Assembly: GCF_015207285.1 (NCBI RefSeq)
Contig: NZ_JADEXD010000021.1
Location: forward strand, 1 to 51,996
Source of the DNA: Tychonema sp. LEGE 07203
GTDB lineage: Bacteria; Cyanobacteriota; Cyanobacteriia; Cyanobacteriales; Microcoleaceae
DNA: 51,996 bases
Direction of reading: 5' to 3'
Shown piece by piece: positions 1-8,609 of this stretch (positions within the stretch are counted from its first letter, which is position 1; each line of letters starts with the position of its first letter). The notes under the pieces were generated by a model that was not told the origin of the DNA, did not search any database, and was given only the letters and a program-made list of their open reading frames with translations. The translations under genes were made by a program, and so were the position numbers.

Positions 1-1059
1 GACATAGCCCCCGCCCCCCGCAAAAAAGCCGTCAAACCCCAGGCCGAATCTCTGGTAGAAGCGCAAGAACTACCCGACGAAATCAACAGCAAACAAGACG
101 ACAAAATCCGGCCCCAGCGGTTAGCTGAATACATCGGGCAAAAAGACTTGAGAGAAGTTTTGGCGATCGCAATTGCAGCGGCAAAATCCCGCGGCGAACC
201 GATGGATCACCTATTACTCTACGGGCCGCCCGGGTTGGGCAAAACCACAATGTCGCTAATTCTAGCAGCAGAAATGGAAGTTGAATGCAAAATCACCACC
301 GCCCCAGCCCTAGAAAAACCGCGAGATATTGTCGGATTGCTCGTCAACCTCAAAGCAGGCGACGTGCTGTTTATCGACGAAATCCACCGATTATCTAAAG
401 TTAGCGAAGAAATCCTCTATCCAGCAATGGAAGACTGCCGCTTAGATATTACGATCGGTCAAGGAAAAAGCGCCAAAATCCGCAGCATTCCCCTAAAACC
501 CTTTACCTTAGTAGGAGCCACCACCAAAGTCGGCTCGCTGACATCTCCCTTGCGCGATCGCTTCGGCTTGATCCAAAGATTGCGCTACTACGAAATAGAC
601 GAACTAAGTTTAATTGTCCAAAGAAGCGCCCAAGTTCTCGACACTAAAATCACCCCAGAAGGAGCAGAAGAAATTGCCCGCCGAGCTCGCGGAACGCCAC
701 GCATCGCTAACCGCTTGCTGCGCCGAGTTAGAGACTACAGCGAAGTCAAAAACTTAAAGCCAATTAATGCCGAAGTTGCCTCAGTCGCCCTCGAATTGTT
801 CAACGTCGATCCGCTAGGTTTGGATTGGACAGATCGGTGTCTTTTGACAGCAATGATCGAAAACTTTAACGGCGGCCCGGTGGGTTTAGAAACCCTCGCG
901 GCTTCTACAGGAGAAGACACTCAAACAATTGAGGATGTATACGAACCCTACTTAATGCAAATCGGATTTTTGCAGCGGACAAGTCGGGGCAGAATTGCCA
1001 CAGCCGCTGCTTGGAAACACTTAGGTTTTGTCTCACCTAAATTATTTGAGGATCGTTAG
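1..1059 (+). CDS. ruvB: Holliday junction branch migration helicase RuvB (5' partial)
   Basis: The reading frame is open from base 1, so the start codon lies outside the window. The TTG at 148 is an internal Leu codon, because recognisable RuvB sequence ([11 protein letters not shown]) precedes it. Visible motifs are Walker [10 protein letters not shown], Walker [10 protein letters not shown], sensor-1 GATT, the arginine-finger segment PLRDRFG, and a C-terminal winged-helix region ending [10 protein letters not shown]. RuvB is the AAA+ motor that forms hexameric rings on either side of RuvA and drives branch migration during recombinational repair. The residues before the conserved RPQRL segment form a charged N-terminal extension of the kind seen in cyanobacterial RuvB. 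The C-terminus looks complete. No ruvA or ruvC is next to it in this window. Confidence 0.95.
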   Translation, partial: DIAPAPRKKAVKPQAESLVEAQELPDEINSKQDDKIRPQRLAEYIGQKDLREVLAIAIAAAKSRGEPMDHLLLYGPPGLGKTTMSLILAAEMEVECKITTAPALEKPRDIVGLLVNLKAGDVLFIDEIHRLSKVSEEILYPAMEDCRLDITIGQGKSAKIRSIPLKPFTLVGATTKVGSLTSPLRDRFGLIQRLRYYEIDELSLIVQRSAQVLDTKITPEGAEEIARRARGTPRIANRLLRRVRDYSEVKNLKPINAEVASVALELFNVDPLGLDWTDRCLLTAMIENFNGGPVGLETLAASTGEDTQTIEDVYEPYLMQIGFLQRTSRGRIATAAAWKHLGFVSPKLFEDR

Positions 1060-1120
1060 ATTGAGCCTGTCAAAAAAAACATCGAGAGTCAAGTATCTGC
1101 TATGCTAAAGAAGTGCTGTT

Positions 1121-1225
1121 ATACCATTTTTCTAAAAAATGTGCTATAAATGAATTCCGAAGCCCCCCCCGAACTCGCGGGGGGGTTGGGGGGTAAGATA
1201 TAGCGCTACTTTATGAAATTGGTAT
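1121..1225. repeat. G-run inverted-repeat element, copy 1 (MITE-like)
   Basis: A 105-bp element begins ATACCATTTTTC and ends with the near-complement GAAATTGGTAT. Its centre is a run of C's, a short spacer and a run of G's (about 1161-1194) that can fold into a long GC hairpin. A second copy lies in the opposite orientation at 21686-21787, and a third, interrupted copy starts at 51817. The rest of the 1060-1392 gap between ruvB and the pentapeptide-repeat gene shows no gene. It may hold the downstream promoter, but none can be pinned down. Confidence 0.75.
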
Positions 1226-1392
1226 TACAGGGAAAAAGGATTTCACAGCTTTGATATGGCTCAATAAATCTACAAAGAAAAATGCAGTACAGCTTACATT
1301 TTTACACAAAAATATAAATGTCTCAAAGCTCCAAATGCCTATCCAATCCCCCATCCCCCCATCTAAAATGCTATAAGCCATCGGTAAAAAAT

Positions 1393-2118
1393 ATGGAAAT
1401 TGAGGAATTTTTCAAACTATATGCCGCGGGAGAAAGAAATTTTTCCCAGCTCGATCTCTCTAGGGTAAGTCTGCGCGAAGCTAATTTACTTAATATTAAT
1501 CTCACTGAGGCGAATCTCAGTTATAGTGATTTACGGGAAGCTCGACTCGGACAAGCTAAATTAAACTACGCGACGATGATTGGCGCAAATTTAAGTGAGA
1601 CAATTCTCTGGGGTTCTGATTTGAGTTACGCAAATTTATCTCAGTCTCAATTGCGGGAAGCTGACTTAACTGGTGCTAAATTAATTAAAACTCAACTCTC
1701 TGACGCGAAACTCCTAAAAATTTGTTTTTCGGGAGCTAATTTGAGGGGGGCTAATCTGTCGCGATCGCTCTTATTTGAAGCTGATTTTCGCCCTACTTCC
1801 GATCAAGTAACCGATTTACGAGAGACTGATTTTAGTGGAGCCGATTTGAGTTATGCACATCTCAGTGGCACTCTTTTATGTGGTGCTAATTTTGAAGGTG
1901 CAAAACTCTGTCGAGCTATTTTAGAATTACGCAGCGATCAGTCCCATGAAACTAATCTAAGTGACGCTAATTTACAGGGCGCAGACTTGAGTTATGCTAA
2001 TTTAAAAGGAGTTAATTTAGCTCAAGCTAATTTACGCGGTGCTGACTTGAATCGTACTATTTTAAAAGATGCTATTCTACAAGGTGCTATTATGCCCGAT
2101 GGTAGCATTCACGATTAG
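1393..2118 (+). CDS. Pentapeptide-repeat protein
   Basis: From about residue 20 to the end the protein is built of A(D/N)LXX pentapeptides such as ANLSY, ADLTG, ANLRG and ADLSY. These form a right-handed quadrilateral beta-helix. The start chosen is the ATG at 1393, because MEIEEFFKLYAAGERNFSQLDLS matches the usual short N-terminal cap of cyanobacterial members. The frame is open back to an ATG at 1318, but that 25-residue addition is Pro/Ser/Cys-rich and unlike the family. There is no signal peptide, so the protein is probably cytoplasmic. A short segment around 'ELRSDQSHETNLS' breaks the repeat and may be a loop. Family members are very common in cyanobacteria, mostly without a known role; some in other bacteria mimic DNA and inhibit gyrase, but nothing here supports that. 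Confidence 0.85.
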   Translation: MEIEEFFKLYAAGERNFSQLDLSRVSLREANLLNINLTEANLSYSDLREARLGQAKLNYATMIGANLSETILWGSDLSYANLSQSQLREADLTGAKLIKTQLSDAKLLKICFSGANLRGANLSRSLLFEADFRPTSDQVTDLRETDFSGADLSYAHLSGTLLCGANFEGAKLCRAILELRSDQSHETNLSDANLQGADLSYANLKGVNLAQANLRGADLNRTILKDAILQGAIMPDGSIHD

Positions 2119-2135
2119 TTTCGGCGGTAACGTCA

Positions 2136-2256
2136 AATATTCAGAAACCGGGTTTCTCCCAGAAAATTCGATCGCAAACCGGTTTGTTTCTAGATAGGCA
2201 AAAACCCGGTTGATCTGATGAGTTAACGCTCATATTCAGAAACCGGGTTTCTCCTA
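2136..2256. repeat. ACCGGGTTTCT dispersed repeat cluster
   Basis: Two direct copies of ATTCAGAAACCGGGTTTCTC lie at about 2139-2158 and 2234-2253, with a reverse-oriented AAAACCCGGTT between them. This short palindromic repeat (AGAAACCCGGTTTCT core) recurs near 14888, 17190, 18724, 18776, 21945, 21990, 43870, 44710 and 44763. Here it lies between the convergent pentapeptide-repeat and acsF genes, where a hairpin could help end transcription. That role is inferred. Confidence 0.7.
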
Positions 2257-2316
2257 GAGAATGTTCGCACAGACTGGTTGCTCGGATTCGTGCTTCAACC
2301 CAACCTAGGATTTTAT

Positions 2317-3393
2317 TTAACGCACTTCTGCCCGTGAAATTTCTGCATCAATGGGCTCGATCAGATAAAGACGCATAAATTGCCAGAAAATGCCAACAAT
2401 TAACGGTAATTTCTGAATTTTTTTCAACCAAGAGGGGCGATCCTTCTGCTCAATTTCGGTTAGTTTCTGATTCAAAACTGCACATTTTTTCAAACCGGGT
2501 AAAAAGTCAGGATGCTCCGTATCTAACATTACCGGAAAAGCCCGCGCTGATGTTTCATTCGTTTTGCGGACAACGCGATCGTTATATTCTTGGGCATCTA
2601 AACCAAGGGTTTCATAAAAATCAGCCCGCTCATACACCGTTAAAGCGTGAGTCACAAACACACTTAATAAGAAGAAACGAGCCCATAATTTCCCTTGCCA
2701 CGTTTCCCACATTTGCGGCTGCGATCGCAATAAAACCTTAAAGAAATCCCCATGACGATTTTCGTCTTGACACCAGTTTTCAAAATAACGGAACAGGGGA
2801 TAATATTGATATTCAGGATGGTTTTCGATATGTCTAAAAACCGTAATATAACGCCAATAACCTATTTTTTCTGACAGATAAACCGCGTAAATAATCCACT
2901 CCGGTTTAAAGGATGTATAAGTCCGATTTTTGGTTAAAAAACCTAAATCTAGCGATAAATTGAAATCTGCCATCGCTTTATTCAAAAAACCAGCATGGCG
3001 CGCTTCGTCTCTCGCTAATAACTGAAATGCTTCTGCTAATAAAGGCTGACGAGTTTTCAATTGACGCGATAATTCTTTAAATAAAAGAAAACCCGAAAAT
3101 TCTGAGGTGCAAGAGCGCTCTAAAAAATCAATAAAAGCGTTACGAGTTTTTTCGGGAATTTCTGCCCAATTTTTGTCAAATTGTTCATCGCGGACAAAAT
3201 GATGACGGTTGTAGTCCGATCGCAACTCCTCGATCACCGCCTCGATCTCCTTCTGTTGAGAAGATAGATCCAAATTCGCCATTGCTTCAAAGTCTGTTGT
3301 GTAAAAGCGAGGCGTTAACAATGTTTCCTTTACAGGCGTCTTAATTCCAGAGTGCTGGACTTCCGGTTGAGGAGCTTTGAGCGATTTTACCAT
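2317..3393 (-). CDS. acsF: Mg-protoporphyrin IX monomethyl ester oxidative cyclase (AcsF/ChlA type)
   Basis: This aerobic cyclase closes the isocyclic E ring of chlorophyll, converting Mg-protoporphyrin IX monomethyl ester to divinyl protochlorophyllide with O2. The 358-residue length is normal for the family. Diiron ligands are visible in ARDEARHAGF and QDENRHGDFF, within a ferritin-like helical body, and the N-terminal TPRFYTTDF segment is typical. The gene diverges from heme oxygenase and hemN. The same association defines the chlAII-ho2-hemN module that other cyanobacteria induce at low oxygen through the activator ChlR, so this may be the low-oxygen paralogue (chlAII) rather than the housekeeping one. 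Sequence alone cannot decide this. No chlR-like gene is visible in the window. Confidence 0.92.
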   Translation of the reverse strand: MVKSLKAPQPEVQHSGIKTPVKETLLTPRFYTTDFEAMANLDLSSQQKEIEAVIEELRSDYNRHHFVRDEQFDKNWAEIPEKTRNAFIDFLERSCTSEFSGFLLFKELSRQLKTRQPLLAEAFQLLARDEARHAGFLNKAMADFNLSLDLGFLTKNRTYTSFKPEWIIYAVYLSEKIGYWRYITVFRHIENHPEYQYYPLFRYFENWCQDENRHGDFFKVLLRSQPQMWETWQGKLWARFFLLSVFVTHALTVYERADFYETLGLDAQEYNDRVVRKTNETSARAFPVMLDTEHPDFLPGLKKCAVLNQKLTEIEQKDRPSWLKKIQKLPLIVGIFWQFMRLYLIEPIDAEISRAEVR

Positions 3394-3741
3394 GACTAAC
3401 TTATCGTTTAATAACTAAATGGTGATGTATTATTGTCTATCACAGTCCCCAAAAAAGCGCAACCCAGTATTTATACTTATTTTGACTTGGCGGCTGGTGA
3501 GAAAACCCCCCAAAGCCCTCTATATCAAAGCTTTGTAGAGTATTGCTCTGCTTAATTCATAGCGGCTAATGTAAATTTATGTTAAGGTTTAATCACCAGA
3601 TAGCTATATATGGTTATATGGATTGTGGAATGAAACACTCCCATTGCTGACTCAGATACCCCAAACAGAGTCAGGGCGCGATCGCTCTATTGGGCGATCG
3701 TATAAGATTTTTAGTCCAACATCCAAAATCCAACATCTCAA
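3394..3741. promoter_or_regulatory. Divergent acsF / heme oxygenase control region
   Basis: This 348-bp AT-rich region separates two divergently transcribed tetrapyrrole genes and must hold both promoters. It contains a GCGATCGC HIP1 site, with an inverted GGGCGATCG nearby, at about 3677-3700, which could form a small stem-loop. Short TCCAACATC/TCCAAAATCC direct repeats sit just before the heme oxygenase ATG. I could not identify a ChlR operator or a convincing -35/-10 pair. The regulatory role rests on position only. Confidence 0.5.
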
Positions 3742-4374
3742 ATGAATATGACGACAGACTTAGCAAGCAAACTCAGAAGCGGCACCCAACAAGCCCATAG
3801 TAATGCCGAGCACACAAAATTTATGACAAGATTTCTCAAGGGTGACGTTGACGAAAACATCTTAGGGAAATTACTGGGAAATTTGTACCAGATATATAGT
3901 CAATTAGAAGCGGAATTAGAATCTCATCAAGAGCATCCAATTGTCAGTCATTTATATTTTTCAGAACTGAATCGCAAAACAAATTTAGAAAAAGATTTGA
4001 CTTTTTTATACGGCGATAGCTGGCAGGAAAAAGTATTTCCTACCCCTAACGCCCAAATTTATATCTCACGCATTCGGGAAGTTTCCGCGACACAACCAGA
4101 ATTATTAATTGCCCATGCTTATACCCGTTATATGGGTGATTTATCTGGGGGGCAAAGTCTCAAGAAAATTGCCAAAGCAGCCCTTGATTTAAAAGAAGAT
4201 CAAAGCATCAATTTTTATGAATTTAGTCAAATCCCCGATGTGACTCAATTCAAGGGAAAATATCGCGATGCTTTAAATCATTTAATGATTGATGAAACCT
4301 TAATGAATCAGATTGTGCAAGAAGCCAACCTTGCCTTTAATTTGAATATCAAAATGATGGGAGATTTAGCATAA
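3742..4374 (+). CDS. ho: Heme oxygenase (biliverdin-forming)
   Basis: The enzyme splits heme to biliverdin IXalpha, CO and Fe2+ with O2 and reduced ferredoxin, the first committed step to phycobilin chromophores. The 210-residue size is typical. The axial heme ligand is His19 in the AHSNAE motif, and the distal-helix signature YTRYMGDLSGGQ is intact. Translation could begin at Met1 or Met3; Met1 is kept. Because it lies between acsF and hemN it is probably the HO2-type isoenzyme, which in other cyanobacteria is used at low oxygen. That subtype is inferred from context. It is probably co-transcribed with hemN, 158 bp downstream. Confidence 0.93.
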   Translation: MNMTTDLASKLRSGTQQAHSNAEHTKFMTRFLKGDVDENILGKLLGNLYQIYSQLEAELESHQEHPIVSHLYFSELNRKTNLEKDLTFLYGDSWQEKVFPTPNAQIYISRIREVSATQPELLIAHAYTRYMGDLSGGQSLKKIAKAALDLKEDQSINFYEFSQIPDVTQFKGKYRDALNHLMIDETLMNQIVQEANLAFNLNIKMMGDLA

Positions 4375-4405
4375 AAGAATGCTCCCGCCCTTGTCTGAGT
4401 TTTTC

Positions 4406-4442
4406 TGTAGGTTTGGTTGGTTCACGCTCAACCCAACCTACA
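4406..4442. repeat. TGTAGGTT/AACCTACA inverted repeat
   Basis: The arms TGTAGGTTTGGTTGG and CAACCCAACCTACA flank an 8-nt loop in the spacer between heme oxygenase and hemN. A similar AGGTTGG...CCAACCT palindrome occurs at 43603-43651. It is not followed by a T-tract, so it is probably a dispersed repeat rather than a terminator. Confidence 0.55.
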
Positions 4443-4532
4443 ATCAAACAAATAAACCCGGTTTTCCGTAAATCTCGCGTAAGTCACAACAAAATTCATT
4501 TCGTAATTATTCACACTTAGGAGGATAAATAA

Positions 4533-5921
4533 ATGGTTTTTTCTGCACCAGCATTAAACTTTGATTTCGATCTGATTCAAAAATACGATAATCCCGTCCC
4601 TCGCTATACCAGTTATCCCCCCGCGACGCAGTTTGGCGACGAATTGATCGAAACTCAGTATCGGTGGGACATCGCGGCATCTAACGAAAGACAAACTCCC
4701 CTTTCCCTATATTTTCATATTCCATTTTGCCAAACAGCTTGTTATTTTTGCGGTTGTAATGTCATAGTGACAAATAACAAGAATATGCCCGAAACTTATT
4801 TAGAATATTTGCACCGAGACATCGATCATAAAGCCAGTTTAATCGATCGCGATCGCCCGGTGTTACAATTACATTGGGGCGGCGGTACACCCAATTACTT
4901 AAACTTGCACCAAACCGAGAAACTGTGGGAAAAAATAAATCAACACTTTAAATTTGATGGCAAGGCGGAAATATCCATCGAAGTCAATCCCAGATTCTTG
5001 ACACGCGAGTATGTTTTCTTCTTAAAATCTTTAGGATTTAATCGCATTAGTTTTGGGATTCAAGACTTTAACCCAGAAGTGCAACTCGCGATTAATCGAG
5101 TGCAACCGGAAGCCATGTTATTTCAGGCAATGGAGTGGATTAAAACCGCAGGGTTTGAGAGTGTTAATGTTGATTTAATCTATGGTTTACCTTATCAAAC
5201 TCTCCACAGTTTTAAGGAAACCATCAACAAGACAATTGAATTAGATCCCGATCGCATTGCTGTCTTTAATTTTGCCTATGTACCCTGGATGAAACCAGTT
5301 CAGAAAAATATTGATGTCAATGCCTTACCTAATACCCATGAAAAATTAGAAATTTTGCAAATGACCATCGATCAATTAATTAATCAAGGTGGGTATTTAT
5401 TTATTGGGATGGATCACTTTGCGAAGCCCGAAGATGAATTATCCATTGCCCAACGCGATCGCACCCTTAAACGTAATTTCCAAGGATATACCACCAAGCC
5501 AGACACCGAATTATTTAGCTTTGGCGTCACATCAATCAGTATGTTGCAAGACATTTACGTTCAAAATCACAAAGGCTTAAAAGACTATTATCAAGCCATC
5601 GATCGAGGACTGTTACCCGTAACTCAGGGAGTAAAATTAAACCGCGATGATATTATCAGACGGGATATTATCATGCAAATCATGTCTAATTTTGTGCTAG
5701 AAAAAGCCGAAATTGAAGAGAAATATCATCTCAATTTTGACCGTTATTTTGCCCCCGAATTAGCCACAATGAAGCGCCTAGAAAATGATGGGCTAATCCG
5801 GTTAACACCAGATTGGATAGAAGTCACCCCCGTGGGAAGATTATTAGTGCGGAATATCGCAGTCATGTTTGATACTTATGCCGCGTCAAGATGCAATGAA
5901 AGACTGTCTAAAGCTATTTAA
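4533..5921 (+). CDS. hemN: Oxygen-independent coproporphyrinogen III dehydrogenase (HemN)
   Basis: This radical-SAM enzyme decarboxylates coproporphyrinogen III to protoporphyrinogen IX without O2. Its [4Fe-4S] cluster ligands are visible as C66-x3-C70-x2-C73 in the IPFCQTACYFCGCN motif, where the extra Cys75 is typical of true HemN. Other HemN features are YTSYPP near the N-terminus, LHWGGGTPNYL for SAM binding, and the C-terminal HemN domain with a GMDHFAKP segment. The 462-residue length is standard. The start is supported by a strong AGGAGG ribosome-binding site about 9 nt upstream of the ATG. The enzyme complements the O2-dependent HemF and is useful at low oxygen, in line with its neighbours acsF and heme oxygenase. 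Confidence 0.94.
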   Translation: MVFSAPALNFDFDLIQKYDNPVPRYTSYPPATQFGDELIETQYRWDIAASNERQTPLSLYFHIPFCQTACYFCGCNVIVTNNKNMPETYLEYLHRDIDHKASLIDRDRPVLQLHWGGGTPNYLNLHQTEKLWEKINQHFKFDGKAEISIEVNPRFLTREYVFFLKSLGFNRISFGIQDFNPEVQLAINRVQPEAMLFQAMEWIKTAGFESVNVDLIYGLPYQTLHSFKETINKTIELDPDRIAVFNFAYVPWMKPVQKNIDVNALPNTHEKLEILQMTIDQLINQGGYLFIGMDHFAKPEDELSIAQRDRTLKRNFQGYTTKPDTELFSFGVTSISMLQDIYVQNHKGLKDYYQAIDRGLLPVTQGVKLNRDDIIRRDIIMQIMSNFVLEKAEIEEKYHLNFDRYFAPELATMKRLENDGLIRLTPDWIEVTPVGRLLVRNIAVMFDTYAASRCNERLSKAI

Positions 5922-6096
5922 TTGTAGCCAAAAACCTGGTCGGGTGGTAGTAGCTTAAGAAACCAAGTTTCTGCCTACTTTCGGGGCCGATGCCGTGGTT
6001 GGCCCAAACAAAACCCGATCGCTCTTCACCAAACCACCGGATCAAATAAGGGTTTGATTTCCCTGAACAAATACTGCACTTTTACCTAAACTTCTC

Positions 6097-6948
6097 ATGG
6101 ATTCACAAGCACTACAAACCCCAAAACAAGAGTATCCAAAATCGCCATTCAGTCTGACAAATGTCGCTTTTTTTGCCGCAATTCACGCCTTAGCATTATT
6201 AACACCTTGGTTCTTTTCTTGGTCTGCATTGGGAGTTACAATTTTTCTCCATTGGTTATTTGGCAGTATTGGCATTTGTTTGGGTTATCATCGCCTCCTC
6301 AGCCATCGCAGTTTACAAGTCCCACAATGGTTAGAATATATCATTACAACTCTTGGAGTATTAGCTCTGCAAGGAGGGCCAATTTTCTGGGCATCCGGTC
6401 ATCGTTTACATCATGCTTATACAGAAGATGAAGTGAAAGATCCCTATTCTGCCAAACGAGGTTTTTGGTGGAGTCATTTTCTCTGGTTAGTCTATCCCAG
6501 CAAAGAATTTTTTGAAGACACAATTTATCAAAAATTTGCTCCTGACTTAAGCCGCGATCCTTATTATCTCTGGTTAGATCGTTATCACCTATTACTGCAA
6601 ATTCCCCTGGGAATTTTACTCTATTGTATCGGTGGTTGGTCATGGGTGGTTTACGGAATGTGCTTGCGCGCCGTATTATTGTGGCATAGTACCTGGTTGA
6701 TCAATTCCGTTACCCATATGTACGGATATCGACGGTTTGAGACTAAAGATAATTCTCGTAATCTTTGGTGGGCCGCTATATTAACCTATGGCGAAGGATG
6801 GCATAATAATCATCATGCTTATCCCCAAGTTGCCAAAGCCGGATGGTATTGGTGGGAACTGGATATGACATGGTGGGCGATTCAACTTCTCAAGTCTTTA
6901 GGATTAGCAAAAAAAGTGATTTTACCCCCTGCTAAAGCCCTAAATTAA
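6097..6948 (+). CDS. Acyl-lipid/acyl-CoA type fatty acid desaturase (delta-9-like)
   Basis: This membrane-bound diiron desaturase has the three histidine boxes: H65RLLSH70, H102RLHH106 and H236NNHH240. The spacing and the GWHNNHHAYP C-terminal box match the DesC/stearoyl desaturase family. Hydrophobic segments flank the first box and lie around 165-200. It introduces a double bond into membrane lipid acyl chains using O2 and ferredoxin. It follows hemN by 175 bp on the same strand and ends in a strong terminator, so it may be the last gene of a ho-hemN-desaturase unit. Its place beside genes of the low-oxygen type suggests a desaturase isoform for micro-oxic growth, which is inferred. The exact position specificity cannot be read from sequence by eye. 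Confidence 0.88.
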   Translation: MDSQALQTPKQEYPKSPFSLTNVAFFAAIHALALLTPWFFSWSALGVTIFLHWLFGSIGICLGYHRLLSHRSLQVPQWLEYIITTLGVLALQGGPIFWASGHRLHHAYTEDEVKDPYSAKRGFWWSHFLWLVYPSKEFFEDTIYQKFAPDLSRDPYYLWLDRYHLLLQIPLGILLYCIGGWSWVVYGMCLRAVLLWHSTWLINSVTHMYGYRRFETKDNSRNLWWAAILTYGEGWHNNHHAYPQVAKAGWYWWELDMTWWAIQLLKSLGLAKKVILPPAKALN

Positions 6949-7034
6949 GAAGCTTAAGGATGATTGATAAACCCTCCAAAAATTGGGTTTATAGTATCAT
7001 TATTAACACCTTAAGCTATCAAATTATTCATCAA

Positions 7035-7069
7035 CCCGCTTTCTTTACAGCAAAGAAAGCGGGTTTTTT
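7035..7069 (+). terminator. Rho-independent terminator after the desaturase gene
   Basis: A perfect 12-bp stem, CCCGCTTTCTTT (7035-7046) with AAAGAAAGCGGG (7052-7063), has a 5-nt loop and is followed at once by TTTTTT. It lies 86 bp past the desaturase stop codon and should separate that transcript from hemJ. Confidence 0.85.
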
Positions 7070-7113
7070 ATAGTATGATTGACTGCTTGGGCTGCCCGAT
7101 GGAGCCGGTTGCT

Positions 7114-7228
7114 GGAGGAAAAATCCTTGGGATCTCAACAGTGACGGCAAAGAAACCCGCTTTCTTGTACGGGAGGAAAAATCCTTGGGATCTCAACAGT
7201 GACGGCAAAGAAACCCGCTTTCTTGTAC
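7114..7228. repeat. Two-copy 58-bp tandem repeat upstream of hemJ
   Basis: The unit starting GGAGGAAAAATCCTTGGGAT and ending CCCGCTTTCTTGTAC occurs twice in tandem with a period of 58 bp (7114-7171 and 7172-7228). A partial third match (AAAGAAACCGGCTTTCTTGT) follows at about 7283-7302. Each copy carries AAAGAAACCCGCTTTCTT, which resembles the arms of the terminator at 7035-7069, so the array may have spread from such a hairpin. It occupies the hemJ leader. The whole 6949-7395 gap shows only this array and the terminator. Confidence 0.8.
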
Positions 7229-7395
7229 AATGACTGAGGCCTTGGGCTATCCGGTGACTGAGAAACTGGGTTTCTTGATGACAAAGAAACCGGCTTTCTT
7301 GTACAATGATCGACGAGAAACCCCGTTGCTGGAGGTGAAAATCAACAAACCTCTGGGAGATCTCTGCCTCTGTGGTTCATTAAAGGTAACAAATC

Positions 7396-7971
7396 ATGGC
7401 TTATTTTTGGTTTAAAGCGTTTCATTTTATTGGCATTGTCGTTTGGTTTGCTGGCTTATTTTATTTAGTAAGATTATTCGTTTATCACGCGGAAGCCGAA
7501 GAGAAACCAGAACCGGCAAAAACAATTCTCAAAGAACAATATCAAATTATGGAGAAACGTCTTTATAATTTGATTACTACCCCTGGAATGTTTGTGACTG
7601 TCCTGATGGCGATCGGGTTAATTTCAACAGAGCCGGATGTATTGAAAGATACTTGGCTGCACATCAAGCTAACATTAGTTACTTTGTTAATAGGTTATCA
7701 TTTCTATTGCGGTTGGCTGCTTAAGAAATTAGCAAAAGATGAATCTCGGTGGACTGGTCAACAATTTAGGGCATTAAATGAAGTGCCAACGGTTTTGTTA
7801 GCAATGATAGTATTGCTGGCAGTGTTTAAGCAAAGTTTACCAGTTTCTTCGACTATTGCTACCATTATTGCGATGATTGTATTAATGGTAGTGACAATTA
7901 ATTTTTATGCCAAGAAACGCCTCAACGACCAACGCAAAAATCTCCCGTCGATTCCCCAACAAGAAGCTTAA
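7396..7971 (+). CDS. hemJ: Protoporphyrinogen IX oxidase, HemJ type
   Basis: HemJ is the membrane protoporphyrinogen oxidase used by most cyanobacteria in place of HemG/HemY, and it makes protoporphyrin IX for heme and chlorophyll. The 191-residue protein has about four hydrophobic helices, a conserved histidine in FKAFHFIGIVVWFAG (His10), the charged segment QYQIMEKRLYNLITTPGM, and HIKL in the third helix, all family features. It sits near hemN, the enzyme that supplies its substrate, on the same strand. However, a terminator and a tandem repeat lie between it and the desaturase, so it probably has its own promoter. Confidence 0.9.
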   Translation: MAYFWFKAFHFIGIVVWFAGLFYLVRLFVYHAEAEEKPEPAKTILKEQYQIMEKRLYNLITTPGMFVTVLMAIGLISTEPDVLKDTWLHIKLTLVTLLIGYHFYCGWLLKKLAKDESRWTGQQFRALNEVPTVLLAMIVLLAVFKQSLPVSSTIATIIAMIVLMVVTINFYAKKRLNDQRKNLPSIPQQEA

Positions 7972-8118
7972 GTAATTCACAAATAACCCCATTTTCTCTC
8001 AGGGAATGGGGTGATTGGGTGTTTGGCAAAAAATACCAAAAAATTAGCTATAGGATTGTAGATAAAATCAAGCCCTGCTGACGGAACCTACAATATATAG
8101 CGGTTCTCAGAAAGATGA

Positions 8119-8178
8119 GGTATGCCCTAATGCCCGGCGCAGGCCTATGCCCGGTTTGGCCCATGCCCCATGCCCAGT
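8119..8178. repeat. ATGCCC-rich simple repeat
   Basis: Irregular repeats of ATGCCC and GCCCGG occupy this stretch of the 797-bp gap between hemJ and recN. The 85-codon frame that crosses it (8115-8372) has no protein-like composition. The rest of the gap up to 8450 shows no gene. Confidence 0.6.
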
Positions 8179-8450
8179 CGTACCTCACCTTTTTGAAAAA
8201 GGCTATACCTCTGGCTTTCATCCGCTCTCAATACTTGAAATTATCTGGGTTGCATCTGTGGTTTAAAGAAGTATCAAAAATCTCAGAAAACTCAGAAAAT
8301 TCCAGATTGAAAACGAGTATTAACGAGCAGGCTAATTTGTGCAATATCGAATTTTTAATGGTATTTTTCTAAATCAAAGATGGGAAAAATCCGAATTAAT
8401 TTGATATTGATTCACATCGAAAATTCACTGCTGAAAAATATCAAATAACT

Positions 8451-8548
8451 ATAGCAATCCTAAATCATTATCTAGTGATTTCCCCAAAATCGATCCGTAG
8501 GGACACGGCACTGCCGTGTCCCTACAGAAAATCATTTAGGACTGCTAT
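8451..8548. repeat. 98-bp element with terminal inverted repeats (MITE-like)
   Basis: The ends ATAGCAATCCTAAATCATT (8451-8469) and the near-complement AATCATTTAGGACTGCTAT (8530-8548) are terminal inverted repeats. At the centre is a 29-nt palindrome (8497-8525) with perfect 14-bp arms, GTAGGGACACGGCA and its complement. The compact palindromic form and lack of coding capacity suggest a non-autonomous mobile element or REP-like unit. Confidence 0.7.
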
Positions 8549-8609
8549 ACCGTCGCAACCAATTGATTAGATCCAAAAACTTTCCTGTTCTGGGAGCATT
8601 ACCAGGGAA

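Noticed and set aside
1318-1392. Upstream ATG extension of the pentapeptide-repeat protein
   Set aside because: The added 25 residues are Pro/Ser/Cys-rich, unlike family N-termini, and neither start has a good ribosome-binding site; homology favours 1393.
7230-7415. 61-codon frame upstream of hemJ
   Set aside because: It is built from the tandem-repeat DNA and overlaps the hemJ start.
8115-8372. 85-codon frame between hemJ and recN
   Set aside because: It crosses an ATGCCC simple repeat, has no ribosome-binding site and no protein-like pattern.
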